From positions 1-37,966 of the forward strand of contig NZ_LVWI01000068.1 in assembly GCF_001909055.1 (NCBI RefSeq): a DNA stretch of 37,966 nt, written 5' to 3'. The notes beneath the pieces are model-generated. The model made no database searches. It was not told the DNA's origin and saw only the letters and a program-made list of their open reading frames with translations. The DNA comes from Paenibacillus helianthi. GTDB taxonomy: Bacteria; Bacillota; Bacilli; Paenibacillales; Paenibacillaceae. How positions within the stretch are numbered: position 1 is the stretch's first letter; the number at the start of each line of letters is the position of its first letter. This document shows, in pieces, positions 16,352 to 24,676 of the stretch. Both the position numbers and the translations under genes were made by a program.

Positions 16352-17962
16352 ATGAACATAGTCAATGGATTTATTAAGGCAAAGGGCCCGAGAATTGTGA
16401 ATGGTCATGGTGAGGAGCTGTTGCTGCGCGGTGTTGGCTTTGGCAACTGGCTGCTGCCAGAGGGATACATGTGGCGATTCCCCGGTCAGGGAGACCGCCC
16501 CCGCCGGATCGAACAAATGATACGTGACTTGATCGGTGAAGAAAAGGCCAGGGATTTCTGGAAAGCATACTACGACAGGTATATCACGGAAGCGGATATT
16601 CAGCGGATTGCTGCGGAAGGCTTTAACTCCGTCCGAATTCCGATGAATTCGCGTTTTTTGTATGACGGAGATACAGAGCGTTATGATGAGGACCATCTTG
16701 TTTTGCTGGATCGTGTCATCGGCTGGTGTGAAGCCCATCGCGTGTATGCGATACTGGATCTTCACGGTGCGCCGGGCGGGCAGACAGGCACAAATATTGA
16801 CGATTCCCCGAACGACAAACCGGAGCTATTCATCGATGCAGACAACCGGCGGCGTACGATCGAGATTTGGCGCATGCTCGCCGGACGCTATAAGGACAAA
16901 TGGATTGTCGCGGGGTACGATTTGCTGAATGAGCCGCTGCCCGAATGGTTCTCGGCCTATAATAGCCTACTTATGCCGTTATATAACGATATCATTCGCG
17001 CCATTCGCGAAGTCGATGATAAGCATATGATTATTTTGGAGGGGGTCCACTGGGCGACAGACTGGTCCATCTTTGAGGAGAAGCCGGATGACAACCTGAT
17101 GCTGCAGTTCCATAAGTATTGGAATAGTCCGGACACAGAGAGCATTCAGAAGTTTCTAGACAAACGCACGGAGTGGGATGTGCCGATCTATATGGGCGAA
17201 GGGGGAGAGAACAACATCGAGTGGTATACCGGCGCTTTTCGCTTATACGAGGACCACGACATTTCCTGGAACTTCTGGACATGGAAGAAGCTCGATACGA
17301 CCAACTCTCCTTGTTCGGTTAGAATGCCGGAAGGATGGGAGACGCTTATCGGCTATCTCGAAGGCGGAGCGAAACCGGAAACGGCTGATGCTGAACAAAT
17401 ATTAGGGGAATACCTCGCGAATCTGTCCTTGGATCGTTGCGTCTACCTTCCGGAGATCGTTCATTCCCTGCTTTTCCGGCCTCCGGTTCGCATCCCGGCT
17501 ATTTTCTATGGATATAAAGGACAAGGTATCAGCTATCATGTCGAGGCATTCGTTGAACGGGAATTAGGCTTCCGGGATTCGGATGGAACCGATATCCGGT
17601 TTACTTCGGGGAACCGCAAGCTTACTAACTTCCAGCATATGCGGGGTGAGGATTGGGCTGAGGATGAATGGATGCATGTGTATGTAAGACCTCATGAATG
17701 GCTGGCTTATGAGGTGAATCATACATCCCATCATGGTGAAGGACATCTGGTTTCATTGCGTGTTTGCGGGATGGGTGATGAACAGTCAAAGGTCGAAATT
17801 TCCATCAATGATGGCATATCTGTCATTCTCCCTGTCACTGGAGACTCATGGCATACGATTAGAACGGCTGATCCCCATCCACTTCTTCAAGGGAATAACC
17901 GGATTGTCATCAAGGCGCTGGAGCAGCCGCTCGCTATGGAGTGGATTAGGATTGGAAAATAA
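16352..17962 (+). CDS. Intracellular GH5 glycoside hydrolase with C-terminal beta-domain
   Basis: A 536-residue retaining glycosidase without a signal peptide, so cytoplasmic. The GH5 barrel covers about 1-345: LRGVGFGNWLLPEGYMW, NSVRIPMNSRF, AILDLHGAPGG, the acid/base Glu194 in YDLLNEP, HKYW, and the nucleophile Glu283 in YMGEGGEN. The remaining ~175 residues form an all-beta-looking domain of unclear family. It is the last gene of the binding-protein/permease operon (32-bp gap), so its substrate should be the imported oligosaccharide, plausibly a beta-1,3- or mixed-linkage gluco-oligosaccharide. Start site: ATG 16352 with AAGGAG at 13 bases, somewhat distant. A strong terminator follows. 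Confidence 0.9.
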   Translation: MNIVNGFIKAKGPRIVNGHGEELLLRGVGFGNWLLPEGYMWRFPGQGDRPRRIEQMIRDLIGEEKARDFWKAYYDRYITEADIQRIAAEGFNSVRIPMNSRFLYDGDTERYDEDHLVLLDRVIGWCEAHRVYAILDLHGAPGGQTGTNIDDSPNDKPELFIDADNRRRTIEIWRMLAGRYKDKWIVAGYDLLNEPLPEWFSAYNSLLMPLYNDIIRAIREVDDKHMIILEGVHWATDWSIFEEKPDDNLMLQFHKYWNSPDTESIQKFLDKRTEWDVPIYMGEGGENNIEWYTGAFRLYEDHDISWNFWTWKKLDTTNSPCSVRMPEGWETLIGYLEGGAKPETADAEQILGEYLANLSLDRCVYLPEIVHSLLFRPPVRIPAIFYGYKGQGISYHVEAFVERELGFRDSDGTDIRFTSGNRKLTNFQHMRGEDWAEDEWMHVYVRPHEWLAYEVNHTSHHGEGHLVSLRVCGMGDEQSKVEISINDGISVILPVTGDSWHTIRTADPHPLLQGNNRIVIKALEQPLAMEWIRIGK

Positions 17963-17973
17963 AAAGGTGTGAC

Positions 17974-18010
17974 CAAACAACCCTCCAATTTAATGTTGGA
18001 GGGTTGTTTG
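17974..18010 (+). terminator. Terminator of the transporter-GH5 operon
   Basis: Perfect 15-bp stem: CAAACAACCCTCCAA (17974-17988) with TTGGAGGGTTGTTTG (17996-18010), 7-base loop. It lies 12 bp after the GH5 stop. Confidence 0.92.
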
Positions 18011-18039
18011 ATATCTTTAAGCGCTGGATGAATAACATT

Positions 18040-18105
18040 GTCAATATTGTACATCTGCGGATGCTAATATGATCAAAAGATTTACATTCCTTTATTTTCT
18101 ATAAT
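18040..18105 (+). promoter_or_regulatory. Promoter of the secreted GH5-GH3 operon with two regulator half-sites
   Basis: Half-site GTCAATATT (18040-18048), continuing as TCAATATTGTACA exactly as before the kinase gene, is followed 21 bp on by ATGCTAATAT (18061-18070). TATAAT (18100-18105) begins 39 bp after the second half-site, and the -35 region is poor. This is the third instance of the arrangement in the window. Confidence 0.62.
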
Positions 18106-18132
18106 AGAAAAAAAAGGAGAAGAAGGTGATTT

Positions 18133-18153
18133 ATGTACACTAGAAAAATGTAA
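18133..18153 (+). CDS. Possible 6-codon leader peptide
   Basis: ATG at 18133 with a GGTGAT-type ribosome binding site opens MYTRKM and stops at 18153. It lies in the ~120-base leader of the secreted GH5 transcript, after the predicted start near 18112. It could be a leader peptide or a chance frame. Confidence 0.2.
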   Translation: MYTRKM

Positions 18154-18162
18154 ACGCTTTTT
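18149..18162 (+). promoter_or_regulatory. Partial cre (CcpA) site in the GH5-GH3 leader
   Basis: TGTAAACGCTTTTT matches the cre consensus TGWNANCGNTNWCA except for the last two bases. It lies downstream of the predicted transcription start, where CcpA is known to act as a roadblock. Catabolite repression of a secreted glycanase would make sense. Confidence 0.45.
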
Positions 18163-18232
18163 TGGGAACGGGGGATTACCGGCGTTATCAAGTCAGGTTA
18201 TTTTAAGAAAAAGATGACTACTAGGAGGGAAA

Positions 18233-21200
18233 ATGATGAAGAAGAAACGGGGCTTTTCACTCTTTTTGGCTTTGGTTCTCGCACTGGAGTTCCTTATTGT
18301 TTTGCCAAGAGCTGAGAGGGCTGAAGCTGCGCTCACCTCAAGCGGTTTCTTGAAAACGGACGGCAAATTTATTAAAAACAATTCCGGTTCCGGGGACGTT
18401 GTGACGCTAAGGGGGACAAACTTCGGAGGGTGGTTGAACTTTGAGGATTGGATGTCGCCTGCCGGGGAATTTGCTTTCGATCGGACAGGTTGGATCGCTT
18501 CAGCTTCAATCAACAGCTCTAACGCCGGAAATGCGATTGACGGCGACCAAGCAACGAGCTGGAAAACAGCAACCGCTCAGACTAACGGTCAATGGTTCCA
18601 GGTGAATATGGGGTATACGGGTTATTTCAATCGCATTTATGTCAATGCAGCAGGCTTCACGGGAGAATATCCGGTAAGTTATCAGGTGCTCGTATCGAAT
18701 GATGGTACGAACTGGAGAGACGTCGCAACGGGTTCAGGCACGGTACAGAACACGGTTATTCGTTTCATGCCACAGGTGGCACAGTACATCCGGGTGGTTC
18801 AGACCGGATCGAGCTCTTCCAATAGGTGGTCTGTGGCAGAGTTTAATGTATTCTCAGATCCAACTATGAACAATACGAGCCTTAAGGCAACGGCATCTTC
18901 AACGGGAGCGGGTACGACAGCAGCTAATGCGCTTGACGGAGATGTGAATACCCGCTGGACGAGCGGGGCTGCGCAGACCAACGGACAATGGTTTCAAATG
19001 GATCTGGGATCAGGTCAGGATATAAGCAAGGTAATTATTGATGCCGGGCCATCATCTGCAGGCGATTATCCGCGCAGCTATGAGGTTCTTGGCTCAGCAG
19101 ACGGAATCAACTGGACCAAATATGCAAGCGCTTATGGAAATTCGCGGATTACGGTTGCGGAATTTTGGTGGTCTTCCTATATGCGATATGTCAGAATTGC
19201 ACAAACCGGCAGCAGCTCTAGCTGGTGGTCGATTGCTGACGTCTCGCTTTTCTCCAACAACGCATTGGAGAGAACGGGATGGTCGGTTTCCGCATCCTCC
19301 AGCGGTTCTGGCATGACACCTGGCAATGTTAAGGATGGAAATGCAAGTACACGGTGGACGACCGGCGCGGCCCAGTCGAATGGTCAATGGTTCCAGGCCG
19401 ATATGGGGGCAAGCATCCCATTTAATCAAATCATTCTGGATACCGAAAAGAATTCAACCTCTGAGCAGGATTACCCGGCCGGTTATACCGTCCAAGTATC
19501 TAAGGACGGGACCAACTGGACAACGGCAGCAAGCGGCCAAGGACGCCGCAAAGCTACACCGATTAACTTTCCAGCCGTAACTGCACGTTACATTAAAATT
19601 ACACAGACGGGCACCTCCACGAACTGGTGGTCCATCGGAGAGATGAACGTCTATCTGAATAACGACGATCTGTCGATGAACTCCACTTATAAACAACGCT
19701 TTGGCGCTGCTGCAGCAGAAGACATTGTCACAACGCATCAAGATACATGGATTCAGACCGGTGACCTTGACAATGTCGAGAACATGGGCCTCAACATGAT
19801 CCGTCTTCCGATCGGCTGGAACGAGCTCCTCCATGAAGACGGCACCTGGAAAGCCAATGCTTGGACGAAGATCGACTGGCTGGTAAGCGAAGCAGCCTCC
19901 AGAAATATTTACGTCTTGCTGGATCTTCACACGCTGCCAGGCGGAAACTGTCCTTTTGCCAGCTGTGGTCGTTCTGGACCGAATCCTAATGAATTCTGGA
20001 CCAATACGACGTACCAGGATTGGGTAGTCGATATCTGGGAAAAGATCGCAAACAGATACAAAAACAACCCCGCCATTGCAGGCTATGATCTTATGAATGA
20101 GCCCTTAATTGATTATGGCGAAGATACGGACGATGTGAATCAGAAAGTGGATTTCTACGATCGCATGTATGACGCCGTCCGGGCCATCGATGCTGATCAT
20201 ACGATTTACATTGCGGCCTTCTTTGACTGGGGTAATATTGTACCGCCAAGCGTCAAAGGATGGACGAACGTTGTATATGAGGTACATCCGTACGATATGC
20301 CAAACGGGAAAGATTGGAACGCGCAAAACACATTGGCCGAAGATAAAATACAATCGATGGCGGTCAAGCAAAAGGATTGGGATGTCCCTGTATTGCTCGG
20401 CGAATATTCGCTCTATCATTACGATGATGTATGGTCTAAATGGATGGGCGGGCTGAACGCCATTCATGCGAACTGGACTAACTGGACGTACAAGGTTAAA
20501 GGCGATATGAATGAAGGCGTTGGCGGCTACTGGGGATTGTATAACAGCAACTCTGCACCGGTACCAGTCATCAATAATGATTCCGCGTCCACGATTACAT
20601 CAAAGCTGCAGCAATTTGCAACAAGCAACTTCCAAGCGAATACCAGCTTTATCAACACGGTGAAAAAGTTCGCCAATGGTGATCCATGGCTGGCAACCGT
20701 ACCGCTTGACCAAACAGGCTGGACGGCAAGCGCTTCTTCCACGGAGCCCGGCAGCTCTCCTTCCAATGCGCTTGATTGGAGTGCAAGCACCCGTTGGAGC
20801 GCCGGGGCGCCGCAGGCGAACGGTCAATGGTTCCAGGTGGATATGGGATCGAAGAAGGTGTTTGACCAGATTTCGTTCGAAACGAAGTCTACAGAAAAGT
20901 GGGATTATCCGAGAGGTTATGATATCCAGGTATCCAATGACGGGACGAACTGGACGACGGTGAAGAGCGGCAAGGGCTTTGGCTGGAAGCAGGCGATAAC
21001 CTTCACGCCGCAGTATGCACAGTATGTGCGTGTTATCCAAACCGGCACCAGTCCCGATTGGTGGTCGATCGCCGAGTTCCATATTTATAACGAGCAGATG
21101 CTCAGTAAATCGGGCTGGACTGCCACAGCATCGTCGTCGGACCCTTCTGGCAACGTTGCTTCCAGAGGTATTGACGGCAGCGGTTCCACCTGGTGGGCCA

Positions 21201-21883
21201 GCGGTGCCGGGCAAACGAACGGCCAGTATTACCAAGTGGATTTCGGGCGGGCCGAAACGTTTAATCGTGTATTAATCGATGCAGGAACTCATACGACTGA
21301 TTATCCAAGAGGGTATCAAATTCAGGTGTCCGCTGATGCTTCGACATGGACGACTATAGCAAGCGGAACCGGCAGCAGCCCTTCGGTTCTTGTGGATTTC
21401 GCTCCGCAGACCGCACGTTATTTGAAAGTCGTTCAGACGGGCAACGCGTCCAATTGGTGGACAATCGCAGAACTGAACGTTTACGGCGAACTGGAGAGGA
21501 ACCGTACGGGTTGGATAGCTTCAGCATCTTCAACAGAATCGGGCAGTTCAGCGGCAAATGCCTTGGACGGAAACACCGCGAACCGTTGGAGCAGCGGTGC
21601 AGCACAAGCAGATGGACAGTCGTTCACAGTAGATATGAGATCTAATCAATGGATTAACCATATTGTCATGGATTCCAGCACCAGCACAAATGATTATGCG
21701 AGGGAGTTTGTTGTAGAAATGTCGTACGACAATACGAACTGGAAAACGGTAGCGAATGGCGAAGGAACTGGTCCTATCGTAGCGGTCAACTTCCCGATAA
21801 CCGAAGGCCGCTATATTAAGATCACCTTGAAGCATAGCTCCGCGAGCTGGTGGTCGATTTCTGAATTCAGAGTGTATGAATAA
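18233..21883 (+). CDS. Secreted GH5 glycanase with six F5/8C (CBM32-like) modules
   Basis: A 1216-residue exported enzyme. The signal peptide is about 1-33 (ends AEA). The GH5 barrel starts at about 37-77 (VTLRGTNFGGWLNFEDWMSP), is then interrupted by three F5/8 type C modules (about 82-208, 212-341, 344-476; each with NGQWFQ and a WWS or RWS near the end), and resumes at about 478 (SMNSTYKQRFG). It carries NMIRLPIGWNE, LLDLHTLPGG, acid/base Glu623 in DLMNEP and nucleophile Glu724 in LLGEYS. Three more modules follow the catalytic domain (about 822-953, 956-1085, 1088-1216). F5/8C modules usually bind glycans, so this enzyme should cling to polymer or cell wall. AGGAGGG precedes ATG 18233. 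GH3 follows 34 bp later. Regulated with the YesMN locus by inference. Confidence 0.92.
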   Translation: MMKKKRGFSLFLALVLALEFLIVLPRAERAEAALTSSGFLKTDGKFIKNNSGSGDVVTLRGTNFGGWLNFEDWMSPAGEFAFDRTGWIASASINSSNAGNAIDGDQATSWKTATAQTNGQWFQVNMGYTGYFNRIYVNAAGFTGEYPVSYQVLVSNDGTNWRDVATGSGTVQNTVIRFMPQVAQYIRVVQTGSSSSNRWSVAEFNVFSDPTMNNTSLKATASSTGAGTTAANALDGDVNTRWTSGAAQTNGQWFQMDLGSGQDISKVIIDAGPSSAGDYPRSYEVLGSADGINWTKYASAYGNSRITVAEFWWSSYMRYVRIAQTGSSSSWWSIADVSLFSNNALERTGWSVSASSSGSGMTPGNVKDGNASTRWTTGAAQSNGQWFQADMGASIPFNQIILDTEKNSTSEQDYPAGYTVQVSKDGTNWTTAASGQGRRKATPINFPAVTARYIKITQTGTSTNWWSIGEMNVYLNNDDLSMNSTYKQRFGAAAAEDIVTTHQDTWIQTGDLDNVENMGLNMIRLPIGWNELLHEDGTWKANAWTKIDWLVSEAASRNIYVLLDLHTLPGGNCPFASCGRSGPNPNEFWTNTTYQDWVVDIWEKIANRYKNNPAIAGYDLMNEPLIDYGEDTDDVNQKVDFYDRMYDAVRAIDADHTIYIAAFFDWGNIVPPSVKGWTNVVYEVHPYDMPNGKDWNAQNTLAEDKIQSMAVKQKDWDVPVLLGEYSLYHYDDVWSKWMGGLNAIHANWTNWTYKVKGDMNEGVGGYWGLYNSNSAPVPVINNDSASTITSKLQQFATSNFQANTSFINTVKKFANGDPWLATVPLDQTGWTASASSTEPGSSPSNALDWSASTRWSAGAPQANGQWFQVDMGSKKVFDQISFETKSTEKWDYPRGYDIQVSNDGTNWTTVKSGKGFGWKQAITFTPQYAQYVRVIQTGTSPDWWSIAEFHIYNEQMLSKSGWTATASSSDPSGNVASRGIDGSGSTWWASGAGQTNGQYYQVDFGRAETFNRVLIDAGTHTTDYPRGYQIQVSADASTWTTIASGTGSSPSVLVDFAPQTARYLKVVQTGNASNWWTIAELNVYGELERNRTGWIASASSTESGSSAANALDGNTANRWSSGAAQADGQSFTVDMRSNQWINHIVMDSSTSTNDYAREFVVEMSYDNTNWKTVANGEGTGPIVAVNFPITEGRYIKITLKHSSASWWSISEFRVYE

Positions 21884-21917
21884 TCGTAAGGGCTTCTCCA
21901 TGAACAGGAGGGATCGT

Positions 21918-24638
21918 ATGAAACATGTTAAGCCATTTTTCATTTTACGAAAATATGCTTCCATTGCGCTTATCAGTTGCATGATATTTTCATTGTCAAC
22001 GGCGTTTCCAATTACTGTTTCTGCAGACGTACTGCCTTATCAAGATCCCGCTCAATCCATTGATACTAGAGTAGCGGATCTCATTTCACGGATGACGCTG
22101 GACGAAAAGATTGGCCAAATGCTTCAAGTTGAACGTCTAACTGCAACTACGACGCAAGTTAAAGATCATTTCATCGGTTCCGTTTTGAGTGGAGGCGGCT
22201 CGAATCCAACCCCGAACACTCCAACTGCCTGGGCGGATACGGTGGATGCTTTTCAGACTGCTGCGATGCAAACCCGGCTTCAAATTCCAATCATCTATGG
22301 GGTTGACGCGGTTCATGGCCATAATAACGTCTATGGGGCGACTATTTTCCCTCACAATGCGGGTCTAGGGGCGACCCGGGATACGGATCTGGTGAAGCGT
22401 GTTGCCGCAGCAACCGCTAAAGAAGTCAGAACGACGGGGGTGCAATGGGATTTCTCTCCATGCTTGTGTGCGCCGCAAGATATCCGATGGGGCAGAACCT
22501 ATGAAGGCTTCTCTGAAAATGTCTCGCTTGTCTCTCAAATGGGCGTTGCCTACACAGAAGGCTTGCAGGGTCTTCCTTCCGGCAGCGGCTTCATGAAAGG
22601 AACTAAAGCGGTAGGGAGCATCAAACACTGGATGGGTGATGGCAATACCGTAAACGGTGACGACCAAGGCAATGTTATCCTATCCGAACCGGAATTAGAG
22701 CCGTACATTCAGCCGTATCGTGAAGCGGTTGCAGCTGGTGCAAGAACGGTTATGATCTCACTCACCACATGGAATAATGAAAAAGCGCATACGCATCACC
22801 ATATGATTACAGATATGCTAAAACAAAACCTTAACTTTACGGGGATGGTCGTTTCGGATTGGAATGGTACGTATGCACTGTTCAATCAAGGCGTCTATTC
22901 CAGTTACTCCAGTGCCCTAAAGGATACGGTAAATGCGGGTATCGACATGTTTATGGAGCCGGATAACTGGCAGCAGTTTATTCCGGCGCTCAAAGATCTT
23001 GTCAATACCGGACAGGTATCCCAGTCCAGAATTAATGATGCAGTCAGCCGTATTCTGCGTGTGAAATTCGAAGCGGGAATCTTTGAAGCGCCTTATACCG
23101 ACAGAAGCTTGATTAGCGGCGGCACATTCGGCGGGACCGAACACCGTGCGATTGCCCGGGAAGCCGTACGGAAATCGGCGACGCTGCTTAAGAACGAAAA
23201 CCACATTCTGCCTTTGTCCAAAGGGGCGAAAGTATTCGTAGCCGGTACCAAAGCGAACGACATCGGTTATCAATCTGGAGGGTGGACGATTTCGTGGCAG
23301 GGTTCTCCGGGCAATATTACGCCAGGCACGACGATCCTGCAAGGCGTTAAAAACGCTGTTGCGAATTCCTCCAATGTCACCTATTCATCTACCGGTACTG
23401 GCGCGGCTGGGCACGATGCGGCCATTGTTGTAATCGGAGAATATCCTTACGCTGAAATGGTCGGGGATGTTGGAACCGGACAGCCGATAGCGGATTTGGA
23501 ACTGAGTCCGGATGATATTACCTTGCTGAACAATGTGAAAAGTTCCGGTGTTCCGATGGTTGTCATCATGCTCTCGGGGCGACCGATGATAATCACCAAT
23601 CAACTCCCGGATTGGGCTGCTTTCGTAGCTGCCTGGCTGCCGGGAACGGAAGGCAGCGGGCTTTCGGATGTGTTGTTTGGAGATTATGAATTCACAGGAA
23701 AGCTTCCGCTTACCTGGCCAAGAAGTATGGCGCAAATTCCGGCCAACTCGAATGATGCCAATTATTCGCCTCTCTTTCCATACGGATTTGGCCTGAACAC
23801 GTCCGCGACCAACACGAAAGAGACGCCAGGCGTGATCGAAGCGGAAAATTACAACAGCATGTATGGCGTTCAAACGGAAGCAACGACGGATATTAACGGC
23901 GGATTGAATACGGGTTTTATGGATGAGAACGACTGGATGGATTACAGGGTGAACGTCCCTGTATCAGGAACTTACAAAGTCAGTTTGCGAGTAGCAAGTT
24001 TATCAGGTGCGACGAATGGAATCCAACTGAAGAACGGATCGACGACGCTTGCCACATTCAGTGTGCCAAATACGGGTGGATGGCAGACATGGACAACCGT
24101 TTCGAACAATGTCCCGCTGAATGCCGGCGTTCAGACTCTCAGAGTTCATGCCGCTGCGGGCAACTGGAATTTGAACTGGCTAGAAGTGAAGCCGACCTCC
24201 TCTACAACCGCCGGTAATCTCTTGACCAATCCAGGGTTGGAATCAGGGACGATGACAGGCTGGGAGCAATGGAATGGAGGTACTCCAGCCCAATCAGCGG
24301 ATACGGATAACCCCTATACAGGTACCTATAAGCTGACACATTGGGCGTCCACTGCTTATCAGCAATTAACCAAACAAACGGTAGCTGTAGCGAATGGCAC
24401 TTATAAGTTCAGCGCCTGGGTACGTTCAAGCGGAGGGCAAAAGTCACTGCATCTGTTCTCCAAAACAGGCGGCAAGGAAGTGACGGCTGAAATTACTTCT
24501 AACGCTTCGGATTACTGGCACAAGTATACAATAGACAATATAAAAGTTACGACAGGGCAAATTGAAGTGGGTGTATGGTCCGACGCCAATACAAATAACT
24601 GGGCAGCATTCGACAACTTCGAGTTAACCAAACTATAA
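21918..24638 (+). CDS. Secreted GH3 beta-glucosidase with CBM6 and CBM4/9-like modules
   Basis: A 906-residue exported glycosidase. The signal peptide is about 1-37. The GH3 N-domain (about 40-380) has GVDAVHGHNNVYGATIFPHN and the nucleophile Asp314 in VVSDWNG. The GH3 C-domain (about 400-625) has GEYPYAEMVGD, likely carrying the acid/base Glu, and SGRPMII. A CBM6 starts at VIEAENYNSM (about 639-758), and a CBM4/9-like module starts at NLLTNPGLESG (about 767-906). The frame extends 14 codons upstream over the GH5 stop, but ATG 21918 has AGGAGG six bases upstream and starts a good signal peptide. It likely releases glucose or short sugars from beta-glucan fragments made by the GH5. Confidence 0.92.
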   Translation: MKHVKPFFILRKYASIALISCMIFSLSTAFPITVSADVLPYQDPAQSIDTRVADLISRMTLDEKIGQMLQVERLTATTTQVKDHFIGSVLSGGGSNPTPNTPTAWADTVDAFQTAAMQTRLQIPIIYGVDAVHGHNNVYGATIFPHNAGLGATRDTDLVKRVAAATAKEVRTTGVQWDFSPCLCAPQDIRWGRTYEGFSENVSLVSQMGVAYTEGLQGLPSGSGFMKGTKAVGSIKHWMGDGNTVNGDDQGNVILSEPELEPYIQPYREAVAAGARTVMISLTTWNNEKAHTHHHMITDMLKQNLNFTGMVVSDWNGTYALFNQGVYSSYSSALKDTVNAGIDMFMEPDNWQQFIPALKDLVNTGQVSQSRINDAVSRILRVKFEAGIFEAPYTDRSLISGGTFGGTEHRAIAREAVRKSATLLKNENHILPLSKGAKVFVAGTKANDIGYQSGGWTISWQGSPGNITPGTTILQGVKNAVANSSNVTYSSTGTGAAGHDAAIVVIGEYPYAEMVGDVGTGQPIADLELSPDDITLLNNVKSSGVPMVVIMLSGRPMIITNQLPDWAAFVAAWLPGTEGSGLSDVLFGDYEFTGKLPLTWPRSMAQIPANSNDANYSPLFPYGFGLNTSATNTKETPGVIEAENYNSMYGVQTEATTDINGGLNTGFMDENDWMDYRVNVPVSGTYKVSLRVASLSGATNGIQLKNGSTTLATFSVPNTGGWQTWTTVSNNVPLNAGVQTLRVHAAAGNWNLNWLEVKPTSSTTAGNLLTNPGLESGTMTGWEQWNGGTPAQSADTDNPYTGTYKLTHWASTAYQQLTKQTVAVANGTYKFSAWVRSSGGQKSLHLFSKTGGKEVTAEITSNASDYWHKYTIDNIKVTTGQIEVGVWSDANTNNWAAFDNFELTKL

Positions 24639-24650
24639 GATTTAACTCTT

Positions 24651-24676
24651 GGTCCATGCGATTATGCATGGGCCTT
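24651..24676. terminator. Terminator after the GH3 gene
   Basis: GGTCCATGC (24651-24659) pairs with GCATGGGCC (24666-24674) with one G-U pair, then TTTCATTT. It lies between convergent genes. Confidence 0.75.

Noticed and set aside
21876..21917. Start of the GH3 gene overlapping the GH5 stop
   Set aside because: ATG 21918 has AGGAGG at six bases and begins a standard signal peptide; the overlap start has neither.
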